NCBI GenBank assembly: GCA_038380795.1
Contig: CM076260.1
Coordinates: 80,203,843-80,267,842, forward strand
DNA length: 64,000 nt
Direction of reading: 5' to 3'
Source of the DNA: Pyrocephalus nanus
Lineage: Eukaryota > Chordata > Aves > Passeriformes > Tyrannidae
In this document: in pieces, positions 48,625 to 62,917 of the stretch
Layout: each line of letters opens with the position of its first letter
Position numbering within the stretch: the stretch's first letter is position 1
The notes under the pieces: model-generated
Told to the model about the DNA's origin: nothing
Seen by the model: the letters and a program-made list of their open reading frames with translations, nothing else
Database searches by the model: none
Program-made: the position numbers and the translations under genes

Positions 48625-51600
48625 AATTTCTTCCTCTTAAAACCTCATCCATTCTTCTAACAATGTGGCTAGAGTTGATTACTTTTGGAATTTGGTGACT
48701 GCTGTACAAGATTGCCATATCTAAATTAATTGGGTTTTGCTATGATTCAAACAGAAACCCACTTCCATGCCCCCTGTAGGACCTCCAACAGCTTAGAGAC
48801 AGAAAGCAAAGGAAGAGATGCCAAAAATACCCACAATTTCTTACCTTTAGCAGAAGTAACAGAAAACATTTCTTCAAACTGCCTTCATAAATCTCAGCAC
48901 AGCTAGGTATTTTATGTTTCATGCTTTCAAAGCACAAACACTTTTTAAAATGTTTATTAGAGATGGCATTACAAAGCTAAGTGATCAGAGATGAAGTTGA
49001 GAGGGCATCAGTTCGTACTGGAAAAAAGTCTGCACATCCTCACTAGGTACTTTAGGAATAGGAGCTCATTAACAATGAAGTGCCCGAGTATGTTTGTGGA
49101 CAGCTACCACAGAGCAGTTAACAACACCTGCTTTGTTCACATGTCTAAATCTTTACACTCTCACAGCTTGGAACAACTCAGTGGGGTTTGACATTTGTTG
49201 TTAGTTGTTTTTTGTCTTTTCCATCCTTTTTAAGATGAAACTCAATTTGATATTTCAACTTCAAAAACTTGATGAGAAAATCAAGATAATTTCACTACCT
49301 GACATACCTCTACACTGATTAAACTGCAGTAGAAAAGTTGAATCCAGGCTACTGTACATCATCAGCTTTCAAATGCACCAGTTTGATATTAGTACTAAAA
49401 TAACTTGATCTGAATAAAAACAGAACAATGTAGTTTATACTGATTTAGCCCATGTCAACCTTAAACAAGTCGAGCTGTGTTCAAGTAAGATTTTTCACTA
49501 GATTAACTAAACCAACTTCTGGCTAAATTGAACAACTTCTGTGCTTGTTCTTTCTTTAATAAAATGAACAGATGAGAAGTTGGAACCTTCAGCTTTGTCA
49601 GAATGATGATGATCTTAATGTAATAGTTCTGAAAGAATTCAAAAGGAAAAGAAATTCAATATTTTCTAGTGCTTATACATGGAAAACCTGTGAACAGGCA
49701 TAAAGCAGAGAGAGATAAGAATGAACTAAACAGCCTTCAGTTTACTGGATCGATAATGCTTTAGTGTGTTCTCTTATTAACCAGCATACAGGTCGTTCTT
49801 TCTTTGATTTGTCTCCAGTCTGCAAATGCTGCTGCATAAAGAATGCTAGATTATATTTATATTCACTGTTATTAGTTTGTATCTCTTCTCACATATTGTA
49901 TAGCCAGGTAAAGGATGGATCAAACCGGTAGATTTCTACTATAAATTTAATCCAATAATGGAAATAACTAATTTATATAATCAACGTAGTGACACTGTCC
50001 TAAAACAGATTTGACTTTGCTTTGTTTATCTTGGTAGGAAATACAACCAAATGCTGAAAAACACAAGGTCATCCAAATTACTGCTAGTAAGAAAACAGTG
50101 TCCTATTGATTTTCTTTAGAAGACCTCCTCTAATGTAATTTAGAATACTCCTCCAGCACAAAGAAATGTCATCTTTTCCCATAATGTCTATGCCTTTTTC
50201 GCCATCACACATTTTACATACACAGAAAAACTGAGAACACTTTGTTCTTGCCTTAGAAATAAAACTAATATAAAACTAATTGTTTAAAAATATTAATGGC
50301 AAAATGAGAAACTATAAGTGAAGGAGAGCACATCGCATATATAGCTTCATATAAATGAAGTCATTTTTCTTACCAGTTTAGGCAGAACGGGGGGAATAAA
50401 TCTACTCTTCAGAGAGCAAAAAGCAGATTTCTATACAGAATTTTCCTTTCAATAAGGAATACACCCCAAAGTTTGTAAAGTCTGTCAGCTTCTCTTTTGT
50501 AGCTGCTACACAAGATAATTTTGGATACTATCACTTCTGTCTCACTTCAAATTACACTTCAAACAGTGGCTATCTGAATGATATGGGCTGGCATGCAGAA
50601 TGCTGGGATAGTAACTTTTTATTTAATTTTAAAAATGCTAAATTTTAATCACTAGTTCAGCCATTATCTTAAAGTGAACTGGAGAACCAAGTCAAATCTA
50701 TTTGACTTTAAAATATTTTATTAAGGTTACTTAAAGAGCATTAGAAGTCATAATAAAAGACTGTTTTACAAACATTACAGATAGATGATAGATATGATTC
50801 TGCACAGCAGGGGCCAAAACATAGCTGCTTAAACCATTAGGTCCAAAACTAAACATCGTGTCAAAATGCATGCTAAAAGTCATCAGCCATTAGAAAACCT
50901 TCCTGAGTACCTATTTTTGCTCACCTTTGGCTTGACCTTAGTGAAAATATCAGCTTCTCTGACTCAAATCACAGCTGAAAAACCCAGGACCTCAATGAGT
51001 TCCTGGCTCCTCTTGATACCATACCTGCTTTGAAATGAATAGTGAACTGCTCACTGAAAGTTATGTCAAGCACCAGTAGAGTTAACCAAGATTAATTCCA
51101 AATGCTGAAGGTCCATGTATGTTGCTTTGTTTTAGAGAAGATGAATTCAAAAGTCAGGATGCTTTAACAAAACCTGCCAATCACAGAGCAGAACAACTGC
51201 TGAAAACCCTGTTTGAAACCCACTATTCGTAAGCATCCACCTTCATCGCTTGTAAATGCCCTCCTACCCAGTGGGCCTTCTTATTCTCTTTCTGTTGTCC
51301 TGCCCTTAAACAGGTATTGTTGAAGTTTATTTGATAGGAAAAGTTATGGGCACAATTGAATGCAAATATCCAGTACCACTGCTCTCCCCACACACAGGAG
51401 GTTGTTTCTCACATATATTATCCTATTCCAGTCTAAAGGACCATTTAACAATATTGAGCAATGCAAAGACAAATACCCTCAGCATTCTGGTCTACTAGGT
51501 TTCGTTTAGCCCATTTCATTCCATATTTTTATCAGCATATATATTCCTTGCATTTTTGAGGGAAGCTCACACTGCATAAAAAAAGACAAACATTCTCTAT

Positions 51601-54600
51601 GTACTTAGAATCTTCTTACCCACATTAGAATTGCTTTCTTGCTTTCTGAGCTCCCTATTACAATGAATTCCCTGGCTTCTGGATGAAACAGAACTGATGA
51701 AGATTGAGAAAAGAAGCTTTAATAGCCACAGAAGTCACATATTGTTACTGCTGCCTTGTGGGTCCTCTAATTTATACAAGCACAGACCAGCTCCCGCCTC
51801 AGTCATTGGAAGATACTGAATTCAAACATCTGAAATAAACCATCTTTAAGTTGCAAAGGGGTCAGGTGTGTAATGGTTGTTGGGGTCATGGGACTTTTGT
51901 GCTTTTAATGAGCATAATAGTGTCTTGTGTTTTCTTGTGCAACACTCCTTTTACCCATCAGGATAAATTTGGGAACACTACCACTATCCTAGGTACTTTC
52001 ACAGAGAAATAAATGCTTCCTCATCAAGGTTTGCACTGAAACACCAGACTCCTGAAAATCTTTTGACATTCAGAGTCCTTTACAGGTGTCTGGTTTCTCA
52101 GACCACCTACCTTATTCAAGTCGATTTCAAAACAAGCAGAAGAAATTCGCACACACCACCTCTCATCCTGTGGGGCATTTTATGCACTGGGGGCTTACGT
52201 ACATTTTAGAGCAAGATTTCCACTTACAGATGTAGTGGTTTCCTGTTCTTTGTTACTATATGTTATTAGCCTCAAAGTATGCATTATCAAGTGATTGCAT
52301 CAGAAAACCTGATGATTATAGTAAATTATTTCCATATCATTGAGAGTTTTGCCAATTTTGCAACGTATTCTCCTCTTGAGTCATTTCCCACATCTTACAG
52401 GCACCACACCATATGTCTGACATACCTTCTGCAAAGCAAAAAGCTCTGCAACAGAGCACTGCTAGGGGCATCTCTAGGTTATGTACCAATTGATGAGATA
52501 TAGAAGGTAATAGCAGGGTTTGGAACAGGAATTCAAGAGTTTTGGCAGTTTTGGTGCTCCTCCTCACTTCATCTCTGCTGAAAATATAGCAGTCCTCCTC
52601 CAATATTAGCACACAACACAGGCAGACCTAGGCATATTTTGGGTCCATGACTGGAAGTCCAAAAGACATTAATTCAGAAGTCTTGTTGCTGGATTTTTTT
52701 TTAAATCAAAGACATGCTCGTTAAAGACACAATGCTCTCTACATAAAGAGTTAAAATCTAAATACTCTCTATGGGATAAAACCTTACTTATTCAAAGGAG
52801 GACTAGCGGTCAAGAAAAAAAAAAAAAAAGGGTTGTCCTCTGTGGAGGATAAAATGGAGAGTCACAAATGGTTCTGAGCAAGCAATCCTGTTTCTAAGAC
52901 TTAAGCAAAGATGAAGACACAGTATGTGAGGACAGACCTTGAAAGGCTGGTGCCCAGTACGCTTGAGAATGTGCAAGAGCATAACTGAGGAAGAAAGTGG
53001 TGAAATATTGGGGGAGAGAAACCAGTTAAGTTATTTTGTGTTCAAGGGTTCAACTGAGAAGAAAAGAATAATGATTTAAGACCTATGTCCAAGACTTGTA
53101 GATCCATCTCTGGGGAACTAGGTTGGCAAGAAAAGTATTCTTTTCTTGTGTGCCCAGGGAAAAAACCACAGGTGGCAATGCAGACAGGTAAACACATGGA
53201 GTGACAAAAGGTAACAAAGCTTTGAACTGTGGCAGCTTAAAAGGGACAAGTGAGAGAGGCAGCTGCTCCCAGCTGCTTTTTGAACTATGATTTATCAACA
53301 CACCTACTCTCTAAATTGAGGAAGGAAAATGAGACTCAACACTTGTAACATACTGCAAGCATTAGCAATCTTTCAACCAGCAATTTTTCATAAGTTGGCC
53401 AAAGGTAACTTTACAATGGAAAGTCAGTGAAGAGGTGCATAATTGCCAATGTAGGTTTTAAAAAACAGTAGACTTTGTCTCCAAACATTTAAAATTAATT
53501 TATTCCTTGTTTTATCAAACTTCATATGAGATCATTTTAAGGAATATTATACTCTGATGGGAAAATGTTTTCCTTCAAAGTATTTAAAAGTGAAATGAAT
53601 AAAACAGTATTCTAATTCAGGGTCTCTTTCTAGAGAAACATGGGGAAGTCACTAACACCTTTTAGAAATGTAAACATGGACAGAGGCATCTAATATTTGT
53701 ACCTGAAATCCCAAAGTTTTGTGCATCTTGGACCAGCTTTAAATACCAGACAAAGTCAAAATCATCACAGCAAATCTCTGAGAAATGATGAGAAATAGAA
53801 GATAGGGCCTCACTCTGAATTTCCATGTAATTTAATTGCATATATTTCAGTAATGCATAAAGTCATACAAACCTTAGTTACATAATATGCAGAGTGTGAT
53901 AGGATGGAAATAGAAGTACAGAGAAAAGCAGGAGGAGGATACAGTTTCCAAAGAAAAGGAGATTTAAAAAAAAAAAAAAAATTAAAAATTGTTATATTTG
54001 CTGCTACAGTCAAAAAATTTTCCAATAACATGACATTAGTCCAATCTTTCAATCTTGAAATGTATGATACTATTTCATTCTTGACTGCGTTACAAATTTG
54101 AATAAAAAAAAAAAAATTTTAATGTTCTCAATGCTATGTTTCCTCCTATACTTTAAACATATAGACTTTATACTTTACTTAAAACACAGCACTTTGTAAC
54201 CTTGGCTTCAGTTACATCATTAGATTGCATTAATTATACCATTAAAACTAATATTTGAGGTAACCTGAACTCTACTTGTGAGTGACCAAATGCAAACTAG
54301 GAATTTCTACAGATGTCACTATTGATCTAATAAAAATGTTAAACCTTTCTAAGAGATATATGCTGTCATTTACTTCTTCCTAGAATGCAAGAATTTAAAA
54401 ATGGATTCACCTATGCAGTTATTCTACACATGCAGGCAAAGACTGATTTTGTATGTTAGACATGTTTACCTTAGTGAATAATTATGGCCCTGTGTGATCT
54501 CAGGCAAACATTAGAAATTCAGAAGCACACCAGTGGTTCAAAAGAAGTCAGTGCAGATCTCTTTACGGGAGGAAAGAAGGTAGGAGGGATGTAAAGCTTC

Positions 54601-55993
54601 AGGTGGTAGGTAACCTTTATGCATATACCAGTACTTCTGCCTTTGAAGAACCTGAAGACTTTCATGTACCTATATAAGGTTCAAATGTTTCTTTTTAAAT
54701 GTGAGACATCACAGAAATCAGTCTTTTTTCACATCTTATTGCTTCTATGCTTTTTTGTAATGAAGATGCACTTTTTTTGCCAAGTGAAAAACACAACATT
54801 CACATACTCTTCAAGGAAAAAATAATGAAAACATCGTGGGAAATCATCAAAATTCCAGCAGTGGTTATTCGTTGATTGATTTTTAAGAAAAGGATTCAAA
54901 CCCAAATCAAGTAGAAATAGCAAAAATGGTTTTAATGTTTCTCTACCAAGTTATGTACATGGTGTATTTAGTCTGATTACACAAAAGTTTCACATTTGTT
55001 CTAGCTCCTCAAGTAGTCCTGCTGTTTCAATTTCCATTGGTACTAAACTGACCTCTGCTGGCATGATTTGAAGTTGTTGAAAACACCTGGATATTTAGAA
55101 AGATTTATAAGGATGGAAACAGTTTTTTAATGGCACCCTGAAGTGTGCTAATACACCTCCTTGTACAAATCTTTGTAGCACAAGGAACTCAAAAAATTAG
55201 TTTCTGAAATTACCCAAAAAGGAGAAATGAGAGTATGGGGAGGAAAAAGGAAAGCAGATATATAAGATTATGTGGCCATTCAGCAAGTCAGTGCATGAGA
55301 TAACACTTTTTCCCCCAATCTTAAAACCATAACAACTCTCCATAACAAAATTATGTCACATCAAAAATATTTAACAATATATTAATATAGTCACATGTTT
55401 TTGAAGTTGAATTATGTGGGGGTTAAGGCTCTTGGCTTTTGGGGAGTTTAATATGTTAACAGCAAGTGTTGAAACTGATGTTTTTGCTTGGAGATTTTTT
55501 TTTCTCTTTTAGGTTAGTTTTTCCCATAGAAGGCTCACATAAGGATGTTGTAGAGTAATAAAATTCCCTCACATGGATACCATGACAAAACAGAAATATT
55601 AAGATGAAGGGAAAGCTATTTTTCTGGGCTTGGCCCAAACCAGTATCTCATTCAAACAAAACTATTCATCAGGAGAAAGGTCACTTGAAAGTTGAAAAAG
55701 TGCTGTCATATTTCCCTACAGATCTTGAAACTGCTTCTTATGATTGCACTTCTCCCCCACTTCTAATTCTGCCAAATTTCCTTTATTGCTCTTTCCCATC
55801 TGCTACACGGCAGTCTCTAGGAAGGAAAGAAAAGGGAGTCCCAACTTACTCAAGATCTCGTCTCACATACACACGTATATTTGTAAATAAGTTGGTCCAT
55901 ACATCCTTTTTTAAAAGTAATAAAAATAAATGGCGTCTAATTCATTCTGTAAGTTCATAATGAACATCACCATGGCAATAAAACAAGTATGAC

Positions 55994-56016
55994 GTGTGTG
56001 TGTGTGTGTGTGTGTG
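55994..56016. repeat. GT dinucleotide microsatellite
   Basis: An uninterrupted gt run of about 11.5 units. It is a simple repeat likely to vary in length between individuals. Confidence 0.95.
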
Positions 56017-57360
56017 CCTCATATGTGTTTTAGCACTGAAAATTCTTAGACACAGAAACTGAATCCACAAACAGCAGAACTCACGAATGTCTCCTTAGTT
56101 TTTGTTCACATCCCTCTCTGCTTCAGTTATCTTATGTGTATTACTATACTCTGATGGCCATATCCTTAGTGAAAACACTAAGGCGTCTCTTTCTTTCTCA
56201 CCTGCATATCATAATCCCGTAGGAAACCAAGCCAAAAACGAATGTGATATAAAAATAAGGCTGGCAAAAGAAGGCAAAAGGAAGTAAGTTACAGAAGAGA
56301 AGAGCTAAAAAGTAATGTGTTTTCTTCTTTTTCTTAGGACAGAATAACTAGAGAGTGTTGTGACAGTGAAAATTAACTGAAAACAGTGAAATAACAGTAT
56401 TAGGAAAATAGGGTCAAAACCCACCATACTTTTTAGACTGCCTTTTTTTCTTGATCCTATCAAGAAAAATTCCCATTTTTCTCATACAATCAATACTTCA
56501 GTCCTTTCGAACAATTGCAGCTATTGCTGCTATAGCATGCAAAGCTGTATATGCTTGGAAAGAAAATACTGAGAACAGTAAGAATGGGGGATGAAGTTTA
56601 ATTTAAAAGACAGTACAAACTAACAATCTCCTAAGACCTGTTTGAGGAAACTAGAGATAGAAGAAGCTCTATCCCATCAGGCCCAGGATACATTTTTATA
56701 GATATACATGCCAACATCTCCCCATTAACCAATAAGTAAGCTGTTCTATACATGTTTGACTGTCACATGTGCATGTGTGGAAAATATAATTACAAAAAAC
56801 TTCAAGAATATATCTGAAACATCTGGATAGCTGGGATTGATGAAGTGCCATTTGTGGACACGCACATATTTTAGATAATGTAAAGCAGGTATCAACAGTC
56901 CTGATAACCAGCAATTGCCCAGGCATTTATAACACTACCAGACAGAGGCTATCAAATATGATCACAACCCTGCAAATTAAATTTAAAGAGTCTTTAGTCA
57001 GGCCTTGTACTTCTGCTGTTACCTTTAGGTTATGATGTGGGTTTGGACATTCTGAAATATTTCCTGCTTTTATTCAGTCTTTAAGAATAATAAGGTTGAC
57101 AACAGTGAATTAATACACACAAAAGGAAATGTTATGATAAAATTATTAAGATGATCTAAAAACCTCACCTTAAGTGAGGAATTTTTTTTTTTTATCTTTT
57201 AATTTTAAGATTATATGAATGTTATTAAGGCTGTGTGTTAGTGCATACACAGGAAAAAGGGTCTTAGTATTACAGTCAGGAGAGAAACATCTTAAAAAGT
57301 GAAAAAAATGTTACTTCAGGTATGGAATTGAGGTTCCCCCTATGTCCACGGGCCATACTT

Positions 57361-57372
57361 CCCCCCCCCCCC
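57361..57372. repeat. C12 homopolymer run
   Basis: Twelve consecutive C bases in AT-rich DNA. It lies about 190 bp upstream of the exon-like frame at 57561. Homopolymer runs of this kind are prone to sequencing and replication error. Confidence 0.9.
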
Positions 57373-57560
57373 AGTTAGCAGTGATTATGTGCATCCCTTC
57401 CCTCCCTTCCTACAGCACTGAAATCAAAACAAAGCTTCAAATATAACTATTTAAAGAAACAGAAAAAAAAAAAAAACTAACAATTTTTTTCTGGCTAAAT
57501 AGCTATTCCCATCCACCACTTTGCAAGTTGCCCTAGACAAAATTTGTCATTTGTTCTCAG

Positions 57561-57763
57561 AGCGTGCAAAAGTACTGAAAACATCAGAGAGGTTCAGATT
57601 TACATTCTGTTTTAATGAAGTGACAAGACCCAAGAACTGTCCCTTGACTAGACCAGGCTGCCTAAAAAAACTCTTTCAGGAATTATACAAAGAGACAAGT
57701 GCCTTTCATCCATACTCTAGGGGGCTTTTTTGCAATATCATAATCCAAACTAATGAAGGATAG
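57561..57763 (+). CDS. candidate exon, unrecognised (low confidence)
   Basis: A pyrimidine-rich 'tttgtcatttgttctcag' ends at 57560, a good splice-acceptor shape. From there one frame stays open for 67 codons to a TAG at 57761-57763. It includes 'RAKVLKTSERFRFTFCFNEV' and 'PGCLKKLFQELYKETSAF'. Charged and aromatic residues are mixed as in a real protein, but no domain is recognised. No convincing splice donor follows before the stop, so if real it would be a terminal exon or an exon using a weak donor. The next candidate frame on the same strand begins about 720 bp downstream. Chance is a live alternative, since frames of this length occur by chance in a window of this size. Confidence 0.15.
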
Positions 57764-58483
57764 TGACAAAACCTATGACCTCCTTAAACTGTATAATACA
57801 AGCTTGCTGCTGTCACTTACCAGATGTAAATTTCTTCCGATGACGTGTCAACCTCATTTCAACAAGGCAAATATATTATATTTCTAAGCATTCAAGTGGA
57901 ACTGTATGTAGTCTGCTACGAGAAAATGAGTTGAGACTCTAAACTGCTGCATCTCAAGGAAAAAAAGCCAAAGGAGAGAGACTGCATATTACAAAATACA
58001 CTACTAAAAAAATAAATAAATCCCCCACACCAAAACACAATTCCATATTAAACTCTTGAAAAATTAAAGACAGTGACCCAACAAGTAAGAGATGAGTCAG
58101 CAAGAATTCTAGCTTGCATTATTGATTTTTCAATATACTCAGCAAATACATTTCTGCCTCGGCTTTTTCATCTGAAATATATAGCAAAACACTGAAGGAC
58201 TCAATAATACTAAAAAATTAAATAGGAATGTTTTAAAGATGGAAAATATTTCAAATAATTCAACAGTAAAAACAGTTTGTTATCTTTCATCTCCTGTTTT
58301 GTCATCTTGAATTTTGTATTAATTACCCACTAATTAAAAAAGGTTAAAGACTACATACTAAAAACACAGGCCCATTTAAAAGGGTACTGAGCTGAATTAC
58401 ATAAGCAGAATAATTCTTCATGACATGAAATGCTATTTCAGATGGTACGCTGAGAAACCAAGTCCTCTCACCTATTCACTCAG

Positions 58484-58939
58484 TTGGATCTGAGCATAAG
58501 CACCTTGCTGAAACAGATAAACCCTATTTCTCAAAAGGATAAACCATGTTTTGAAAGCAAACACAAAACTCGTATTTTGACTCAAAAGCCAGGCACTGAG
58601 TCCCAGCTAACCAGCCATACTCAGGGAACAGCTCAGGTTCACTTCCATTCTAATGGTGCTGGTCTCAATGCCCTGTTTGACTACCTGAGAGCTTTACAGG
58701 AGCACATTCAAAGCTGCCTGCAAAACAATGTACCAAAATGCTCAGTCGTCTCTTCAAAAAGGTTAATTTTGCTTAAGGCATCAAGCAAACTTAAGACAAT
58801 TAAGGTTATTTTAAATAAAGACAAAGCAAGTAGAATACTCCCCACTACACATTTGGAAGAGCACTATTTGCCAACACAGTTTCTTAATAAACAATGCTGT
58901 TTGTCTCTACCTCTGAATACAGTTACAGAAAATTTGTAG
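58484..58939 (+). CDS. candidate terminal coding exon, unrecognised
   Basis: The frame is open from 58454, just after a TGA at 58451-58453, to the TAG at 58937-58939. A pyrimidine-rich 'cctctcacctattcactcag' ends at 58483, so a 456-bp last exon of 151 codons is plausible. An AATAAA lies at 59169-59174. There is no ATG at the start, so a complete single-exon gene is unlikely. Residues are rich in L, S, K, T and Q, with segments such as 'GLNALFDYLRALQEHIQSCL' (amphipathic, helix-like) and a basic 'KLKTIKVILNKDKASRIL'. No family is recognised. Against coding: only about 17% of codons start with G, low for a real gene. For coding: an open run this long is expected well under once by chance in this window by my rough estimate. 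Confidence 0.28.
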   Translation: MDLSISTLLKQINPISQKDKPCFESKHKTRILTQKPGTESQLTSHTQGTAQVHFHSNGAGLNALFDYLRALQEHIQSCLQNNVPKCSVVSSKRLILLKASSKLKTIKVILNKDKASRILPTTHLEEHYLPTQFLNKQCCLSLPLNTVTENL

Positions 58940-61598
58940 CTGAAATTCAGTGTTTTGTTCTGTAAATGGTATTTACTTGTTCACAGCAGTGGTGAAAGCC
59001 CCATTTGTGACTTGCATTTAGCCAAAAGTACTAGACCACACGTTTGGAGGCCATTAGGAGTGTAGGAGGCCCCCTGCATCTGGTTCTCTTTATCATCTGG
59101 GTTTTGATGCTCATTTATATGTCGACTTCAGCTCAGTTTCAGATAAGGTAATTTCCTAAATGAAGATGAATAAATAATAATTCTTCAAAAACTGTAGCAA
59201 TCTTCTTTACAGATGATTAGAAAAGTAGATGAATGCTGAGAAACTTGGAATACTACCACAATAAAAATATGTAAACTTTTTGCTGACAGAGTTGATATGA
59301 GTTGACAAAACAGCTTAATCAACACAAATGCCCATATGTCTAGACCACTGAGTACGACCACAATTTGCACATACAGCATGAGTAATCTATCTTATTAAAA
59401 ACTGAGCAGACATAAAAAAAAATTTACCAGAAGTAACATGCCACGCTCTTTAAAAGTCAACACAGGTACTCAACTGAAAAAGGTATCAGAATTTTGGTTT
59501 TTTATGGATGCACAGATCCTGTTTCAAACAGTCTTTTTCAGCTTTCTCAGAATTACAGTTTCCCAAGTTGATCTGGCATGATGACTGCTACATCTCCTTT
59601 CAATACCAAAGATTAAGTCTTCAACAGACCAAATCTAATAAGAGAATCGGGTTTTAGGGGCGTTTCTTTTGTTTTCTTTCTAGTGGAAAAGGCTGATCTG
59701 TGAATTCATAATGCTGCCTGTGGAAGTTTGTTTAGTTTCCACAAGCACGTCAGTCTGGTATTCACAAACTATGAGCAGAGAGGAGGAAAAAGAGACATAA
59801 ATATATGCTAATTTGAGGGCAGCATTTCAAAATATTCAGTCAACTGGCACATATAAATTGCTAACGTAGATTTTTAAACTGCATGTAATGGATAAATAAC
59901 TGCTTTCCTGCAGTTCAAACAGCGTATCAACAATATAACTATCAAGCCAATTTTAAGAAATCTATAAGTTTTCTCTTCTTTTGCTTAATAGAAAAAAATT
60001 AGTTTGGGAATGGATAAAGGAAAGGTTTTTCAGCAGCTACAGATCTGAGGTCACTGAAGCTATGAGCTGTCCTCAGAGGCTCATTATTCTTCCACATCAG
60101 TCATCTGTTTTGGCTGAAATTTTCCAAGTAGACTGTCAGATCTAGGCCTTCTTTTTTGGGGAAAGTGTTCGGAGACTGGAAGCAGAGAGAAGTGAAATAT
60201 TTAGGCAATAGTATCTCAAAAATGTTCAGGGTGGACAGAAATATTTTCTTTTGACCATAAAGGAAAAAAGGAATCTTGTTTTTTGCAGGCTTACTGTAAC
60301 ACTTCTACGTGTTAAAGCAATGATTGAATCTGTTAAATGTGTCTAAAAATAGTTAACAAGAAATCAAACCTATAAGACTTGGAATAAATGTCAAAATAAA
60401 TTATTTCAGTACCAACTTGTTATAGCTGAACAATCTTCTAGTTTTGCTCCAAATACACATTAGCCTCTCAACTCCGATACATGACTGAAAATGTATTTGC
60501 CACTTTTGGAGTAACTGGCTTTTCATGTGACTTTCTTTAGTTTACTTACCTTCTAGTTTTTGATAACATAGAAGTATGTTGATATGTTAGAGCAAAAGAG
60601 CTGTTGCATTTGTTCCAGTGAATTCATACTGATCAGGATCATTGCTAACATCCAAGCAATACTGAAAACACACAGGAGATCATGTGTTTCAGTCTGCATT
60701 CCTACTACACCTCATTGCTGAAAGATGGGTGAATCCAATCACAAAGCATAGGTACTCTATACTGTCAAAAATGGACTGAAGGAAACTCAATCTTTTGTTA
60801 AAATCCCAAACCCTGTAGGTGCAAAATATAGTGCAAATTCTTCTCTATTGCAATGACTTTTCCATGAATGGAAATATATACAAGACACCTTAGCATAACT
60901 ATTGATTAAAGATAAGATGCAGAAACTGTAGAAAAGCAAAGTTATCTCTATTATGTTGCCAAAATTGTTTTCACCTTCTGTAAATATACTCTTCAGTTTA
61001 ACTGCAATAAGAATCTTGTTAAGCATTTTTTTTATCTGAGGGTTTTTAATGTCACAGACTCTTAGTGTTAACAAGAAAATAGTTATATTCTTGCCAAGAG
61101 AAATTAGACAAAAAATATCACCAAAGAGCCCAATAAAGCAGCTGACAGACATAAACCTCAGACATTGTCATTCTGAGAACACTGACAGGATTTAAATGTA
61201 CAGCAGGAGACCCTGAGGTCACAATACCCACTCTACCTGTAAAATTAAAAGATTTTGACCTTGACACCAAGGCAGAATAAAGTCACCAGCCCCAGACAGT
61301 TGGATTCCTTGGGCAGCAAAGAGAAATTGTGAAACAATCAAGAGGCAAGCCAAATAGGGGAAGGAGGAAAGGACACAAGGGATCTGAATTCATAAAGACA
61401 GAACAAAGATGAAGCTCAAAAAAAGCATAGAGATTTTAAAAAGGGCTCTCCTCACATATTTTACGAGCAAAGTTCATTTTTACACTTTAAAATGTGCTTT
61501 TGAGCTTTAAGTTTTTCTCAGCCTTCAAACAGACTTTTTTAAGGAAATGCATCAAGGCATTGCATTTTTAGAACTCAAACCATGCTGACAGAACACAC

Positions 61599-61631
61599 AC
61601 TACATAGCAAGTAAATTGAGTGTCTAAGTAA
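61599..61631. repeat. short tandem duplication, 17-bp period
   Basis: The block 'aagtaaattgagt' occurs twice with a period of about 17 bases. It is a small slippage-type duplication. Confidence 0.7.
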
Positions 61632-62917
61632 ATTGAGTTTGGAAAAGAATGGCCTAACACAGAAATCTACTAAGCAATCCTACCACTTCCATGTGAAACC
61701 ACCAAGGAACATCTGTCTTATTTTTACGACCTCTCTTGTTAGAGCTACATCATATTTCTCCTCAGCCCTTGCCACCTTCTCAGTTTCGTCACCTCATCTA
61801 GTACCCTTTCTTGTTTCCTGTCTTTTATTTTCTAGCACCCTTAATCATAATCTGTAACTTGGATAGCTCTTCTTACAACCCATTTTTTGCACCCTATGTT
61901 CTGCTTTTTCTTTTCTCTCCTTAGCCTGCTTGCTATTTTGTGTTTCACCTGAAACAGTCACCTATCATTTAAATGGTCTCTTCTTTACCTGGAAAGCAAC
62001 CCTTTCAAATACTTAGTCAAATCCTTCTCTCTTTGGCTGTTACTGGTCTTTACTTCAATGTGACCTCCTCCTGCTTTGCTGCCTGACCTTAAAAAATATT
62101 CTTGCACGTACTACAGATATTGTAGCTCATACAATCTGTTTGAAGACTAGCCTGGGTTGCAGCAGCTCAGCAAATGCAACACTTGTGATCTTCCTGTGTA
62201 CTGAAATTGCTTTGCTGTGCAAAATTCCGGGCTCCATTTTATAACACAACATAGCCATTCCTTATTTTCTTCCAAACTCTCTCCTGACACAGAAATGTGT
62301 ACACAGGCTTTGTGGCATATTGAATACACAGACTCGTTCTCAATCCCCAGATATGAGGCAAGAATGAAAAAAAGAAAAGGTGGGGAAAGGGACTGTGGAG
62401 GGTCAGCTAAAGTCCACTGTAGGCGGATTAAAAAAAACCCCAAACCCTGAAGAGCAAAAGGCAAGTTAAAAAACAAACAAACAAACTAACCCCCACAATT
62501 TATTTTTGCTTTTTTTTTTTCTCAAATTGTAGTTAGTTCACTTCTAAGCCTGTGTTAAAATATTTTATACTTGGGTTTGGCAAAATATAGAAGGGAACAT
62601 CTAGTTCTGTGTCCCTTTGGACTTTGAATGAGAAGAAATTACAGGCATACTGAGGTAACTGATCTGCATTCCTTCTGCGTGATGATAGTTGCAAAACCAA
62701 CAGCTATCAAAAGAGGCCATGTTCCTACTTCCCTCAAAAGCTAAGCAAAGCACAGCTCCTGATTCCTTTCTCTTTCCTACATCTGAGAGAGCTCCTCTTC
62801 TTCCCACTTAATTAGTGAAGAAAGAGGTGTTTAAGTGGAATATAAATGTCAACTGAACCCGCAGTGACAGAGGAAAGAGAAGCATTGACATCACCAAGCA
62901 GCCCTTCTTTACTACAC

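Larger units (their letters stand above)
44951..57519. other. unassigned, repeat-poor AT-rich DNA
   Basis: No CR1, LTR or SINE is recognised in this 12.5-kb stretch. Low-complexity items are the A-runs near 52816-52829 and 53966-53981, the GT repeat at 55994-56016, and a 21-bp-period tandem duplication at 48584-48624. Frames of up to 118 codons (55604-55960) are in the chance range and show no domain. Confidence 0.45.

Noticed and set aside
55604..55960. 118-codon plus-strand open frame
   Set aside because: Within chance length for AT-rich DNA, with no domain and no acceptor or donor context.
60787..61152. 121-codon minus-strand frame that superficially looks like a chemosensory receptor piece
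   Set aside because: The hydrophobic runs come from T-rich codons, no receptor signature motif is present, and it lacks the length and membrane-segment spacing of such receptors.
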